DNA of 64,000 nucleotides from Saccharopolyspora endophytica. GTDB lineage: Bacteria; Actinomycetota; Actinomycetes; Mycobacteriales; Pseudonocardiaceae. The notes beneath the pieces are model-generated. The model was not told the origin of the DNA and did not search any database. It saw nothing but the letters and a program-made list of their open reading frames with translations. The position numbers and the translations under genes were made by a program. The stretch lies in contig NZ_JAGPXE010000002.1 in NCBI RefSeq assembly GCF_018070075.1, forward strand, positions 1 to 64,000, given 5' to 3'. Of this stretch, positions 54,182 to 62,859 are shown piece by piece. Each line of letters opens with the position of its first letter. Within the stretch, counting starts at the first letter, position 1.

Positions 54182-54511
54182 TCACGCGCTAGCGGCGGAA
54201 TCGCTCTGGTCGAAGCGCACGACCAGCTCGACGCCCAACGCGTGCGCGAGCCGATCGAGAATCGGGATGGTCGGGACCGTGCCGCCGGCTTCGAAGCGGG
54301 CCACCGCGGGCTGGGACATCCCGGCGGCATCGGCGAGCTGGCTCTGCGTCCAAGACCGTTCTTCGCGCAGCTCGCGCGTGGCCTTGCCGAGTTCGTACGC
54401 GATTCGGGTCGCTTCGTAGGCCTCGGCGGCGCCCGGTTCCTGCGTGCGGCGCTCGCGCAGAGACTCCCAATCCGTTCTGGCCACTGTCCCCTCACTCCCC
54501 AACATGCTCAT
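54182..54511 (-). CDS. XRE-family antitoxin (HigA type)
   Basis: A 109-residue DNA-binding protein. The HTH is ELREERSWTQSQLADAAGMSQPAVARFEAGGTVPTIPILDRLAHALG (about 48-92), and the N-terminal helix region probably contacts the toxin. The gene overlaps the toxin gene by 20 bases and lies second, the HigBA order. ATG 54511 is used; ATG 54505 or GTG 54484 are possible. It should repress the module at the palindrome 54844-54859. Confidence 0.88.
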   Translation of the reverse strand: MSMLGSEGTVARTDWESLRERRTQEPGAAEAYEATRIAYELGKATRELREERSWTQSQLADAAGMSQPAVARFEAGGTVPTIPILDRLAHALGVELVVRFDQSDSAASA

Positions 54512-54845
54512 CCACCGTGTGCACGTCGTCCAAGCACTGGCGAAACGCTCGCCAGGCCCGTTCGATCTCCCGTGACTCCCGCATTCTGGTCTTGCGGAAC
54601 GCGGTGAGCAGGATGATCCGCCTGCCAGATGCGATCCAGTAAGTGATCCGCACTGCGTCGCCGTCCAGGTGAAACCTGAGTTCCCGCAGCTTGCCGCGAA
54701 GTTGTTTTGTGTATGGCTCGCTGAGTAATGGTCCGTGCTGGGCTAGAAGATCGATGTAGAAGGCCGCTGCGTGGAAGTGCGCAGTGGTGAGCCCTTCCAG
54801 CCACCTTCGAACTTCCGGCTCGAGTTCCACGGTACCCCAGTTCAT
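54492..54845 (-). CDS. RelE/HigB-type toxin (phage Gp49-like family)
   Basis: A 117-residue toxin-like protein. The family core is YTKQLRGKLRELRFHLDGDAVRITYWIASGRRIILLTAFRKTRMRESREIERA (about 45-98), as in ribosome-dependent mRNA interferases of the RelE/HigB fold. The basic RFHLDGDAVRI and LTAFRKTR segments hold the likely catalytic residues. It is followed by an overlapping XRE antitoxin. The operator palindrome overlaps the start codon, so the transcript is probably near-leaderless. Confidence 0.88.
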   Translation of the reverse strand: MNWGTVELEPEVRRWLEGLTTAHFHAAAFYIDLLAQHGPLLSEPYTKQLRGKLRELRFHLDGDAVRITYWIASGRRIILLTAFRKTRMRESREIERAWRAFRQCLDDVHTVDEHVGE

Positions 54846-54859
54846 ACCATAGATGGTAT
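54844..54859. promoter_or_regulatory. palindromic operator of the toxin-antitoxin module
   Basis: ATACCAT-AG-ATGGTAT, a perfect inverted repeat with 7-base arms that overlaps the toxin start codon. This is the expected place for autoregulation by the XRE antitoxin. Confidence 0.8.
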
Positions 54860-54886
54860 AGCTGGCTTTGTTTCACCATCGGGCGA

Positions 54887-54928
54887 CATGAGAACGGCCG
54901 GTCCACCTCCAGCGAGGTGAACCGGCCG
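54887..54928. terminator. terminator, second copy of the 42-bp direct repeat
   Basis: Same 42 bases as 54132-54173 with two substitutions (one in the flank, one in the stem). It lies 17 bases beyond the asnB stop (54945) and probably terminates asnB. The two copies bracket exactly the toxin-antitoxin genes. Confidence 0.85.
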
Positions 54929-54944
54929 TTGTGCGGGTCCGTGG

Positions 54945-56873
54945 TCAGAGGCGCACGGGGTAGTGGGGTTCCGGGACCTCGGGGGAGAGGCGGCCCTCGA
55001 TGAAGATGGCGTGCCAGAGCATGAAGACCAGCAGCGCCCAGAGGCGGCGGCTGTGGTCGAGGACGCCGGAGCGGTGCTCCTCCAGCAGCTGCAGGATCGC
55101 GCGGCGGTCCAGCAGGTGATCGGTCTGGGACTGCTGGATGATGTTGCGCGCCCAGTCGTGCATCTCGTCCTTGAGCCAGAGCCGGATCGGCACCGGGAAA
55201 CCGAGCTTGCGCCGGTTGAGCACGTGCGCCGGGACGACCTGGTACAGCGCCTGGCGCAGCGCGTACTTGGTGGTCTCGCTGGTGATCTTCTGCTCCAGCG
55301 GCACCGTGCTGGCCACCCGGAAGACCTCGTTGTCGAGGAACGGGACCCGCAGCTCCAGCGAGTTGGCCATGGTCACCTTGTCGGCCTTGACCAGGATGTC
55401 GCCGCGCAGCCACGTGAACAGGTCCACGTGCTGCATCCGCGTCACCGGGTCCCAGTCCTTCGACAGGCTGTACGGGCCACCGGTGACGTCCTTGTGCGAC
55501 ACGCCCGGGTCGAAGGCGCGCATGATGTTGCGCAGCTGGTCGTCCCGGAAGATGCGCGCGTTGCCGTAGTAGCGCTCCTCCAGGTCCAGCGAACCGCGGC
55601 GCAGCAGGTCCTTGCCGCGCACGCCCTCCGGGATGCGGCTGGAGACCTTGCCCATCGCCTTGCGCAGCGCGCCCGGCACCTTCTCGAACGGCGCCAGCGA
55701 CAGCGGCTCGCGGTAGATCGTGTAGCCGCCGAACAGCTCGTCGGCGCCCTCGCCGGAGAGCACCACCTTCACGTGCTGGCGGGCCTCGCGGGCGATGAAC
55801 CACAGCGGGACCAGCGCCGGGTCGGCCACCGGGTCGTCGAGGTACCAGATGATCAGCGGCAGCGCCTCCATCATCTCCTCGGCGGAGACGGTGCGGACCA
55901 CGTGCTTGACGCCGATCGCCGCGGCCGACTCGGCGGCCACGTCCACCTCCGAGTAGCCCTGCCGCTCGAAACCGGTGGTGAAGGTGATCAGGTTCGGGTT
56001 GTGCTCCTTGGCCAGCGCCGCGATCGCCGTCGAGTCGATGCCGCCCGACAGGAACGAGCCGACCGTCACATCCGCTCGCATGTGCTTGGCGACCGAGTCG
56101 CGCATCACATCGACGATCTCGTTCTGCAGCCGCCGCACGTCGGCGTCGGTGTTGGCCGGGCGCGGCCGGAAGTTCGGCTGGAAGTACCGCTCGGTCACCA
56201 GCTGCCCGCCCGGTGAGACGGTGAACGAGGTCCCCGACTCGATGCGGCGGATCTGCCGGTGCAGCGACTCGGGCTCCGGCACGTACTGGAGCACGAAGTA
56301 GTGCTGCAGCGCCTTGTGGTCGAGCTCCTCGCCGATCTTGAGCGTGTTGGCCAGGCTGAGCAGGCTCTTCTTCTCGCTGGCGAAGGCCGTGCCACCGGGT
56401 CCGGTGGCGTAGAACAGCGGCTTGATGCCGAACGGGTCGCGCGCGCCGTAGACCACCTTGCGCTCGCTGTCCCAGATCATGAACGCGAACATGCCCCGCA
56501 GCCGGCCGACCGACCGCGGGCCCATGTAGTGGTACGCGGCGACGATGACCTCGGTGTCGCCGTCGGTGCCGAAGCGGGCGCCGTACTGCTCGATGAGCTC
56601 GGCGCGCAGCTCCAGGTAGTTGTAGATCTCACCGTTGAACGTGATGGTGTAGCGCCGCGGGTTCTCCGGCGGACCCCAGGTCAACGGCTGGTGGGAGTGC
56701 TCAAGGTCGATGATGGACAGCCGGTTGAAGCCGAGGACGACCTCACCGCCCTGCCACGTGTCGCTCTCGTCCGGTCCCCGGTGTCGTTGACAGGGCAGCG
56801 CGTTGGCCACGGCGTTCACGCTGTAACCGGCAGATTCTTCAGTGGGACAGATGAGTCCAAGCAGGCCGCACAC
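54945..56873 (-). CDS. asnB: asparagine synthase (glutamine-hydrolysing)
   Basis: 642 residues. The N-terminal Ntn amidotransferase domain starts at the essential Cys2 (MCGLLGLICP), with RHRGPDESD and FNGEIYNY downstream. The C-terminal synthetase domain has the PP-loop SFLSGGIDST and VVLSGEGADELFGGY. It makes asparagine, or a related amide in cell-wall precursors as suggested for some actinobacterial AsnB proteins. The start is GTG 56873; a second GTG one codon later would lose Cys2. It is divergent from ctaC, as in mycobacteria. Confidence 0.95.
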   Translation of the reverse strand: MCGLLGLICPTEESAGYSVNAVANALPCQRHRGPDESDTWQGGEVVLGFNRLSIIDLEHSHQPLTWGPPENPRRYTITFNGEIYNYLELRAELIEQYGARFGTDGDTEVIVAAYHYMGPRSVGRLRGMFAFMIWDSERKVVYGARDPFGIKPLFYATGPGGTAFASEKKSLLSLANTLKIGEELDHKALQHYFVLQYVPEPESLHRQIRRIESGTSFTVSPGGQLVTERYFQPNFRPRPANTDADVRRLQNEIVDVMRDSVAKHMRADVTVGSFLSGGIDSTAIAALAKEHNPNLITFTTGFERQGYSEVDVAAESAAAIGVKHVVRTVSAEEMMEALPLIIWYLDDPVADPALVPLWFIAREARQHVKVVLSGEGADELFGGYTIYREPLSLAPFEKVPGALRKAMGKVSSRIPEGVRGKDLLRRGSLDLEERYYGNARIFRDDQLRNIMRAFDPGVSHKDVTGGPYSLSKDWDPVTRMQHVDLFTWLRGDILVKADKVTMANSLELRVPFLDNEVFRVASTVPLEQKITSETTKYALRQALYQVVPAHVLNRRKLGFPVPIRLWLKDEMHDWARNIIQQSQTDHLLDRRAILQLLEEHRSGVLDHSRRLWALLVFMLWHAIFIEGRLSPEVPEPHYPVRL

Positions 56874-57132
56874 GCGTCTCGTGCACCTCTCCGAGTCGGG
56901 GGGAAAAGGCTGGCTCCAGTATGCAGAACCTCAGCCCGCGCGCTGCACGCGCGTGGTGCGCGAGCGATCGACGCCCCCGGAGCAGTATCGCGGCTACACC
57001 TGGGCTAGGCTCTGCCCAGGATTCCGGCGGCGGATCTGCGGTTGCCTGCGGGCGAGCGGGGATCGACCAAGCCGCTTCGGTGAGTTTTGCACGAGGAGGC
57101 GTCGCGCAGTGGGCCTGAAGGAGGGGACCCGA

Positions 57133-58047
57133 GTGCCACGGCTGGTCAAGGTCGCTGGTCTGATCGGCCTGGTTGGTGTCGCGGCCACTGGCTGCACGAC
57201 CGACGAGGTCCTGCGGTTCGGATGGCCAGAGGGTGTCACCCCGCAGGCCGAGGCGATGCGGAACCTGTGGACCTGGTCGGTGATCGCAGCACTCGCGGTC
57301 GGTGTGTTGGTGTGGGGACTGATCTTCTGGTCGGTCGCTTTCCACCGCAAGAAGAAGAACGACGAGGAACTGCCGCGTCAGTTCCAGTACAACCTGCCGC
57401 TCGAGCTCATCTACACGGCGATTCCGTTCGTGCTGGTGGTCGTGCTGTTCTACTTCACGGCGGTCACGCAGAACACGGTTCTGGCCAAGCCGGCGAAGCC
57501 GGACCAGACCGTGAACGTGATCTCGTTCCAGTGGAACTGGGAGTTCAACTACCCCGGTTACAAGACGCCGGACGGGCAGCCGGTGCGCACCGTCGGCAGC
57601 AGCAGCGAGATCCCGCTGCTGGTCGTGCCGGTCGGGCAGCGCGTCGAGTACCACATCAGGTCCACCGATGTGATCCACTCGTTCTTCGTCCCGGAGTGGC
57701 ACTTCAAGCGGGACACCTTCCCGTACCCGGAGAAGAACAACCAGGACAACGTCTTCCAGAACACCGTTGAGCGGGAAGGCTCGTTCGTGGGCCGGTGCGC
57801 CGAGCTGTGCGGCACCTACCACGCGATGATGAACTTCGAGGTCCGGGCGCTGTCGCCGGACAAGTTCGACCGGTACATGCAGCTGCGCACCCAGGTGAAC
57901 CCGCAGACCGGGCAGACCTACACCGCTGCCGAGGCCCTCGGCGCGATGAACTGCGGTGAGCTGTGCACGCCGCACGCGGTGACCGGTGTTCCGTTCAACA
58001 CCGACCGCACCGGTGGCGTGCCCTCCGGCATCGGGACGAACAGCTAG
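57133..58047 (+). CDS. ctaC: cytochrome c oxidase subunit II
   Basis: Carries the CuA centre of the aa3 oxidase on the outer face of the membrane. 304 residues. The lipoprotein signal ends AATGC (Cys21), membrane spans lie at about 47-69 and 90-110, and CuA ligands are His182, Cys222, Cys226 and His230 (CAELCGTYH). Actinobacterial CtaC interacts with the bc complex. GTG 57133 is chosen, nine bases after AAGGAGG; GTG 57109 with AGGAGG further off is possible. Confidence 0.94.
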   Translation: MPRLVKVAGLIGLVGVAATGCTTDEVLRFGWPEGVTPQAEAMRNLWTWSVIAALAVGVLVWGLIFWSVAFHRKKKNDEELPRQFQYNLPLELIYTAIPFVLVVVLFYFTAVTQNTVLAKPAKPDQTVNVISFQWNWEFNYPGYKTPDGQPVRTVGSSSEIPLLVVPVGQRVEYHIRSTDVIHSFFVPEWHFKRDTFPYPEKNNQDNVFQNTVEREGSFVGRCAELCGTYHAMMNFEVRALSPDKFDRYMQLRTQVNPQTGQTYTAAEALGAMNCGELCTPHAVTGVPFNTDRTGGVPSGIGTNS

Positions 58048-58089
58048 GGGTGCCCTCGACAGGGCGTACGGCGTGAGAGCGAGGACTCC

Positions 58090-58488
58090 ATGAAGGTCGA
58101 ATCGAAGATCTTCAACATCATCACCGTTTTCTTCTTCCTGTCCGCAGTCGTCTACGGCGTCTGGGCCAAGGAGCCGGTGGGCACCGTGGCGCTGGTCCTG
58201 GTCGGCGGTCTGTCCTTGATCATCGGCAGCTACTTCTCCTTCGTGGCTCGCCGGATCGAGGAGCGTCCCGAGGACAACCCGGACGCGGAGATCAGCGACG
58301 GTGCTGGTGAGCTGGGCTTCTTCAGCCCGGGCAGCTACTGGCCGGTCGGCCTGGCCGCCGGTGCGGCGTTCGCGGGCATCGCCCTGGCGTTCTTCCACGT
58401 CTGGATGATCGTGCTCGCGGTCGGCTTCCTGCTGATCATGGTCGCCGGGCTGGTGTTCGAGTACCACACCGGTCAGAGCAGCCACTGA
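58090..58488 (+). CDS. ctaF: cytochrome c oxidase subunit IV (actinobacterial type)
   Basis: A 132-residue membrane protein with four hydrophobic segments (about 7-25, 30-50, 81-100 and 102-122), a polar ERPEDNPDAEISDGAGELGFFSPGSYWP stretch between spans two and three, and EYHTG near the C-terminus. It is a small structural subunit of the aa3 oxidase, found only in actinobacteria. It follows ctaC by 42 bases and is presumably co-transcribed. Confidence 0.93.
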   Translation: MKVESKIFNIITVFFFLSAVVYGVWAKEPVGTVALVLVGGLSLIIGSYFSFVARRIEERPEDNPDAEISDGAGELGFFSPGSYWPVGLAAGAAFAGIALAFFHVWMIVLAVGFLLIMVAGLVFEYHTGQSSH

Positions 58489-58502
58489 CGCAAGAGAACG
58501 TG

Positions 58503-58534
58503 AAAGGCCCCTCGGTCGCGACCGAGGGGCCTTT
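58503..58534 (+). terminator. terminator of ctaC-ctaF
   Basis: Perfect 15-bp stem (58503-58517 with 58520-58534) ending in TTTT, 15 bases after the ctaF stop. Confidence 0.93.
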
Positions 58535-58587
58535 TCGCATCTAGGATCTCGTTCGACGAACAACCACGCAGCAGGAGGTTCTCCCTC

Positions 58588-58872
58588 GTGATCACGGCCA
58601 TCGTGCTGATCCAGACCGCCGCCGACCGCCTCGCCGAAGCGGCTCAGGAGATCGCCGACATCGACGGCGTCGACGAGGTCTACTCCTGCGCGGGTGATGT
58701 CGACCTGATCGCGATGCTCCGCGTCGCCAAGCACGAGCACCTCGCGGACATCGTCCCCGGCAAGATCAACAAGGTCGCCGGCGTCCAGGACACCGACACC
58801 CACATCGCCTTCCGCTCCTACTCCCGCAGGGACACAGAAGCAGCCTTCTCCATCGGTCTCGAGGAGGAGTGA
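58588..58872 (+). CDS. Lrp/AsnC ligand-binding domain protein without HTH
   Basis: A 94-residue stand-alone RAM (ligand-binding and oligomerisation) domain of Lrp/AsnC regulators: ITAIVLIQT...IDGVDEVYSCAGDVDLIAMLRVAKHEHLADIV...DTDTHIAFRSY. There is no DNA-binding part, so it may modulate a full-length Lrp protein or act as an amino acid sensor. The start is GTG 58588 after AGGAGG. It lies next to trpD, which may suggest an amino acid-related role. Confidence 0.9.
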   Translation: MITAIVLIQTAADRLAEAAQEIADIDGVDEVYSCAGDVDLIAMLRVAKHEHLADIVPGKINKVAGVQDTDTHIAFRSYSRRDTEAAFSIGLEEE

Positions 58873-58890
58873 TTCGTGGTTTCTTTGCTT

Positions 58891-59062
58891 GGCGGTGCAG
58901 GTGGGGGAACCTGAGCGGCTCCGTGGTCTCCGCGCGCCACTCCTGATGTATGTCCAATACACGGCGTCGCGGCGTGCTCGCCACGAAGCCGCTCAGAACC
59001 CCCGGGGGTGCCAGTTGCTCAGGTGGTTGCACTGAGAAAGCGACTTCGTCGCTTGCCTGACG
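58891..59062 (+). repeat. structured dispersed repeat, copy B
   Basis: The best-folded copy. Basal stem CTGAGCGGCT/AGCCGCTCAG (58911-58920 with 58987-58996) and CGTGG/CCACG (58922-58926 with 58981-58985) around the C58921-A58986 mismatch. The apical hairpin TGTAT-GTCCA-ATACA is at 58947-58961. The second hairpin AAGCGA-CTTCG-TCGCTT is at 59038-59054. It lies between the stop of the Lrp-like gene and the stop of trpD and may act as their terminator. Confidence 0.82.
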
Positions 59063-59071
59063 GTTGGGCCT

Positions 59072-60115
59072 TCAGCGGAGTTCTGCGCAGAGGGTTGTCC
59101 AGCGGTCCAGGAGGGCTGCTGCGGCGCCTGAGTCGATGGCTTCGGCCACTCGGGTCAGGCCGGCCTCGAACTGCGTCTGCAGGTCCGTTCCGGGGCCGTC
59201 GTAGGCGACGCAGGCTCCGGCCGCGTTGAGCAGGACCGCGTCGCGGACCGGGCCGGTGGCGCCGGCCAGGAGGTCGCGGACGACCTCGGCGTTGTCCTTC
59301 GCGTCGCCGCCCTGCAGATCTTCCGGGCGGCTGCGGGCGATGCCGAAGTCCTGCGGGTCCAGCGCGTCCTCGCGGACCATGCCGTCGTTGACCACCCAGA
59401 GCGTGCTGGCGGCCGTGGTGGTGATCTCGTCCATGCCGTCGTCGCCGCGCACCACCAGCGCCGCGTTGCCGCGCGCCGCGAACACCTCGGCGACCACCGG
59501 TGCCATCCGTCGGTCCGCGCAGCCGATCAGGCCCGCGGCCGGTCGGGCCGGGTTGGTCAGCGGGCCCAGCACGTTGAACGCGGTCGGGATGCCGATCTCG
59601 CGCCGCGGGGCTCCGGCGTGTTTGAACGCGGGGTGGAACACCGGCGCGAAGCAGAAGCCGATGCCGACCTCCTCCACGCAGCGCGCCACGGCGGCCGGCG
59701 GCAGGTCGATCGCCACGCCGAGCTCTTCGAGCACGTCGGCCGTGCCGCACTTCGACGAGGCCGCGCGGTTGCCGTGCTTGACCACGGTCACCCCGGACGC
59801 GGCCAGCACGATCGAGGCCATGGTGGAGATGTTCACGCTGCCGCTGCGGTCACCGCCGGTGCCGACGATGTCCACCGCGCGCTGGGTGATGTCCAGCGTG
59901 CGGGCGTGCTGGAGCATCGCGTCGGCCATGCCGCGCACCTCGGCGGACGTCTCACCCTTGGCCCGCAGCGCCACCACGAAGCCCGCCACCTGGGCCGGTG
60001 TCGCCTCGCCCGACATGATCAGGTCCATGGCCCAGGCGGTGTCCTCCGCGGACAGGTCCGTACCCGCGACCAGGCTGCCCAGCAGCCCTGCCCAACTTCC
60101 CGCCATGGTTCCCAC
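59072..60115 (-). CDS. trpD: anthranilate phosphoribosyltransferase
   Basis: Second step of tryptophan synthesis from chorismate: joins anthranilate and PRPP. 347 residues. The PRPP-binding motif [14 protein letters not shown] starts at residue 85; [21 protein letters not shown] and [12 protein letters not shown] are family blocks, and the metal-binding DE lies in DGMDEIT. GTG 60115 has GGAG six bases upstream; ATG three codons later is an alternative. It is isolated from other trp genes, as in mycobacteria (Rv2192c). Confidence 0.95.
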   Translation of the reverse strand: MGTMAGSWAGLLGSLVAGTDLSAEDTAWAMDLIMSGEATPAQVAGFVVALRAKGETSAEVRGMADAMLQHARTLDITQRAVDIVGTGGDRSGSVNISTMASIVLAASGVTVVKHGNRAASSKCGTADVLEELGVAIDLPPAAVARCVEEVGIGFCFAPVFHPAFKHAGAPRREIGIPTAFNVLGPLTNPARPAAGLIGCADRRMAPVVAEVFAARGNAALVVRGDDGMDEITTTAASTLWVVNDGMVREDALDPQDFGIARSRPEDLQGGDAKDNAEVVRDLLAGATGPVRDAVLLNAAGACVAYDGPGTDLQTQFEAGLTRVAEAIDSGAAAALLDRWTTLCAELR

Positions 60116-60199
60116 GATCTACTCCGTCGGTTCGGCTGTCCAAGGAAAACTATCGTGCCGCCGCGCACGCCTCCTGATCTGCCCGATATGGCATGGATC

Positions 60200-60267
60200 G
60201 CAGGCACCGACCGGATCTCAGCGGAAACCGGAACGCGGAATTCCGCTGAGGCCCGGTCGGTGCCTGC
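60200..60267. terminator. long nested hairpin between the receiver-like gene and trpD
   Basis: Outer 15-bp stem (60200-60214 with 60253-60267), a 2x2 internal loop and an inner 10-bp stem CTCAGCGGAA/TTCCGCTGAG (60217-60226 with 60241-60250), all perfect. It lies 34 bases beyond the receiver-like gene stop and 85 bases before the trpD start on the same strand. It could be a terminator or a leader structure of trpD; I see no leader peptide with Trp codons. Confidence 0.65.
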
Positions 60268-60301
60268 GCAGACCGAGTCGCCCTCGCGGGCGAGGCGAGG
60301 A

Positions 60302-60709
60302 TCAGGCCGGGACGGGCTTGCCCTGGGTGCGCAGGACCTCGGCGACGGTCTCGGCGGAGGCCAGCGGGTCCAGCGGGTGCACCAGGACCGCGTCCGCCTG
60401 CGACCAGGTGGCGAGCCATCGATCGTCCTTGCGGCGGACGGCCACGACCACCGGCGGGCACTGGGTGATCTCGTTCTTGAGCTGCCGGGACACGCCCATG
60501 CCACCGGTCGGCTGCGCTTCGCCGTCGAGGATCAGCAGGTCGACCTTGCCCGCGTCGACCTCGCTGAGGACGTCGGCGACGGTGCTCGCCTCGGTGTAGT
60601 GCAGCCGGTCCAGATCGGGTGCCGGGCGTCGCCCGACGGCGTTGATGATCGCCTCCCGGACCTCGGCGCGGTGGCTGAACACGAGAACGTTCGTTGTTGC
60701 GGTGCTCAT
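60302..60709 (-). CDS. response-regulator receiver-like protein
   Basis: A 135-residue single domain resembling a CheY-type receiver: NVLVFSHRAEVREAIINAVG, the putative phosphoacceptor Asp62 in VDLLILDGEAQ, then GGMGVSRQLKNE and PPVVVAVRRKDDRW. The usual acidic pair near the N-terminus is replaced (FSHRAE), so phosphorylation is uncertain. The start is ATG 60709 behind GAGGAG. It has no output domain and no kinase nearby. Confidence 0.82.
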   Translation of the reverse strand: MSTATTNVLVFSHRAEVREAIINAVGRRPAPDLDRLHYTEASTVADVLSEVDAGKVDLLILDGEAQPTGGMGVSRQLKNEITQCPPVVVAVRRKDDRWLATWSQADAVLVHPLDPLASAETVAEVLRTQGKPVPA

Positions 60710-60828
60710 CACTGGCTCCTCGGCGAGCTTGCGGACACCCGCACCCGATCTGCGCAGCACGGGGCATTAACAGGTCCGAATGCTAGCCGCCCGAGCGGGT
60801 GTGACAGTAGCCACCCGGCCGGATTCGA

Positions 60829-61266
60829 TCATTCCGCCCTCGGCTGCAGGGCGTCCCAGCCGAAGGTCTCACCGCCGTGCCGTTGCGCCAGACCGGCCAT
60901 CCGGGAGGTCTCCTGTGAGCAATGCAACGCATCCAATCGCTGCACACGGAGCGCTACCAACGGGGTCAAACCGGACACGCTGAGGTCATCTCCGCGGCCT
61001 CCGGTGCGCAAGGTCCACTCATCCGAGGCCAGCAAGGCCCTCGCGGTGTCGACCACGTCACCGGGAAGTGCCAGGTGGTGGCGCAGCACCGCGGGGTCGT
61101 CCGGGTTCCAGTCCGCGGCCCTGGCCAGTGCCGTCGACGCGGCCTCGGTGTCGTCGTAGGACCACACCACCACCTGCAGTCCGGGGTCATCGATGCTGAT
61201 CACGGGCTTGTCGCGGTCGGTCCGGCGGAGTCCCAGCGCGGCCAGAGCGGACCGAAGAGTTTTCAC
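60829..61266 (-). CDS. hypothetical protein
   Basis: A 145-residue protein without recognised family. It starts MKTLRSALAALGLRRTDRDKPVISIDDPGLQVVVWSYDDTEAAS (strand-helix pattern), has a central WNPDDPAVLRHHLALPGDVVDTARALLASDEWTLR and a polar C-terminus. It is soluble. The start is GTG 61266, eight bases after GGAGGT. It is divergent from ctaE; its link to respiration is positional only. Confidence 0.72.
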   Translation of the reverse strand: MKTLRSALAALGLRRTDRDKPVISIDDPGLQVVVWSYDDTEAASTALARAADWNPDDPAVLRHHLALPGDVVDTARALLASDEWTLRTGGRGDDLSVSGLTPLVALRVQRLDALHCSQETSRMAGLAQRHGGETFGWDALQPRAE

Positions 61267-61361
61267 GTTGAGTTACCTCCAGATCGCAATCCGATCACCT
61301 CGCGGTCGTAGGGGAGGACCCGAGAGCGCGAGGGGAAAAGCTGCAAGACATAATGCGTCGC

Positions 61362-61964
61362 GTGACAACGGCAGCGCCCTCAATCAGTCAACGCGTGCAC
61401 TCGCTGAACCGACCCAACATGGTCAGCGTCGGCACCATCGTTTGGTTGGCCAGCGAGCTGATGTTCTTCGCTGGACTCTTCGCCATGTTCTTCACGGTGA
61501 AGGCGCAGAACGAGGGCGCGTGGCCACCACCGCCCACTCACCTGAACCTCCCGTATGCCCTCCCGTTCACGGTCATCCTGGTGGCGTCTTCGTTCACCTG
61601 CCAGTGGGGCGTGTTCGCGGCGGAGCGGGGTGACGTCTTCGGTCTCCGCCGGTGGTACGTGATCACGCTGATCATGGGCACGGTCTTCGTGCTCGGGCAG
61701 GCCGGTGAGTACTACCAGTTGGTCACCGAGCACGCGACCACGATCGCGTCGTCGGCCTACGGAACGGTCTTCTACATGACGACCGGCTTCCACGGGCTGC
61801 ACGTCATCGGCGGACTGGTCGCGTTCGTCTTCCTGATCATCCGGACGAAGCTCAGCAAGTTCACGCCGGCTCAAGCCATCGCAGCGATCGTCGTGTCGTA
61901 CTACTGGCACTTCGTGGACATCGTGTGGATCGGCCTCTTCGCCGTGATCTACCTCGTCCCGTGA
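61362..61964 (+). CDS. ctaE: cytochrome c oxidase subunit III
   Basis: Membrane subunit III of the aa3 oxidase. About 200 residues with five spans. Hallmarks are [32 protein letters not shown], the conserved [36 protein letters not shown] and the C-terminal [17 protein letters not shown] 61362 follows CATAAT (61349-61354) by seven bases (leaderless layout) and gives the usual N-terminus; an ATG at 61353 adds three residues. It leads the ctaE-qcrCAB group. Confidence 0.95.
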   Translation: MTTAAPSISQRVHSLNRPNMVSVGTIVWLASELMFFAGLFAMFFTVKAQNEGAWPPPPTHLNLPYALPFTVILVASSFTCQWGVFAAERGDVFGLRRWYVITLIMGTVFVLGQAGEYYQLVTEHATTIASSAYGTVFYMTTGFHGLHVIGGLVAFVFLIIRTKLSKFTPAQAIAAIVVSYYWHFVDIVWIGLFAVIYLVP

Positions 61965-62052
61965 TCGCTCCTCCAGCGAGGAACCTCGATCGCCTGGCAC
62001 GAACGAGGCCGAAACGAACACCCCGAACCGGACAGCAAGGGTTGCCGCACTC

Positions 62053-62859
62053 ATGACCACCACTAAGAAACGGAACCGCGCGGGCTCGAAGCTCAAGCGG
62101 CGGATCTCCGGTGTACTGGCGCTGGGCATCGCGTTGGTGGGTGCCGGTGGGCTGTACACCGTCCTGACTCCCGAGCCGCAGACCGCGCACGCCGCAGCGG
62201 ACCCGGCATTGGTGAGGCAGGGCGAGCAGCTCTACAACAACGCCTGCATCAGCTGCCACGGATCCAACCTGCAGGGCGTGCAGGACCGTGGACCCAGCCT
62301 GACGGGCGTTGGCGAAGCCGCAGTGCACTTCCAGGTCTCCACCGGCCGCATGCCGATGGTCCGCCAGGAAGCTCAGGCGACGCGCAAGCCGCCGAAGTTC
62401 ACCCCGGAGGAGATCGACGCGCTGGGCGCGTACGTGCAGACCTACGGCGGTGGGCCGGAGGCCCAGAAGCAGTCCGGCCAGGCGCTGCAGGGCGGCGACC
62501 CCTCGCGCGGCGGCGAGCTCTACCGCCTGAACTGCTCGTCCTGCCACAACTTCACCGGACGAGGCATCGCGATGTCCTCCGGCAAGTTCGCGCCGAACCT
62601 GGACCAGGCGACCGAGCAGGACATCTACCACGCGATGCTCACCGGGCCGCAGAACATGCCCAAGTTCTCGGATCGGCAGCTCACGCCGGAAGAGAAGAAA
62701 GACATCATCGCCTACGTCAAGTCCGTCACCAACGGCAACAACAACCCGGGCGGCAACTCCCTCGGCGGCTACGGCCCCGGACCGGAAACGGTGATCGCCT
62801 GGGTCGTCGGACTCGGAGCGCTGATCGGCCTCACCCTGTGGATCGGAGCCAGGGCATGA
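62053..62859 (+). CDS. qcrC: diheme cytochrome c subunit of the bc complex
   Basis: Electron carrier of the actinobacterial bcc-aa3 supercomplex, replacing soluble cytochrome c. 268 residues. An N-terminal signal/anchor segment lies at 17-39. Heme motifs are CISCH (65-69) and CSSCH (161-165), and a C-terminal anchor is [22 protein letters not shown]. Both heme domains have distal methionines nearby (RMPM and QNMPKF). The qcrA start overlaps its end by four bases. Confidence 0.95.
   Translation: MTTTKKRNRAGSKLKRRISGVLALGIALVGAGGLYTVLTPEPQTAHAAADPALVRQGEQLYNNACISCHGSNLQGVQDRGPSLTGVGEAAVHFQVSTGRMPMVRQEAQATRKPPKFTPEEIDALGAYVQTYGGGPEAQKQSGQALQGGDPSRGGELYRLNCSSCHNFTGRGIAMSSGKFAPNLDQATEQDIYHAMLTGPQNMPKFSDRQLTPEEKKDIIAYVKSVTNGNNNPGGNSLGGYGPGPETVIAWVVGLGALIGLTLWIGARA

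Noticed and set aside
58891..59062. Repeat copies encode a short peptide
   Set aside because: Frames through the copies are not conserved in phase, carry gaps of one base between copies and lack ribosome sites; the conserved property is base pairing.
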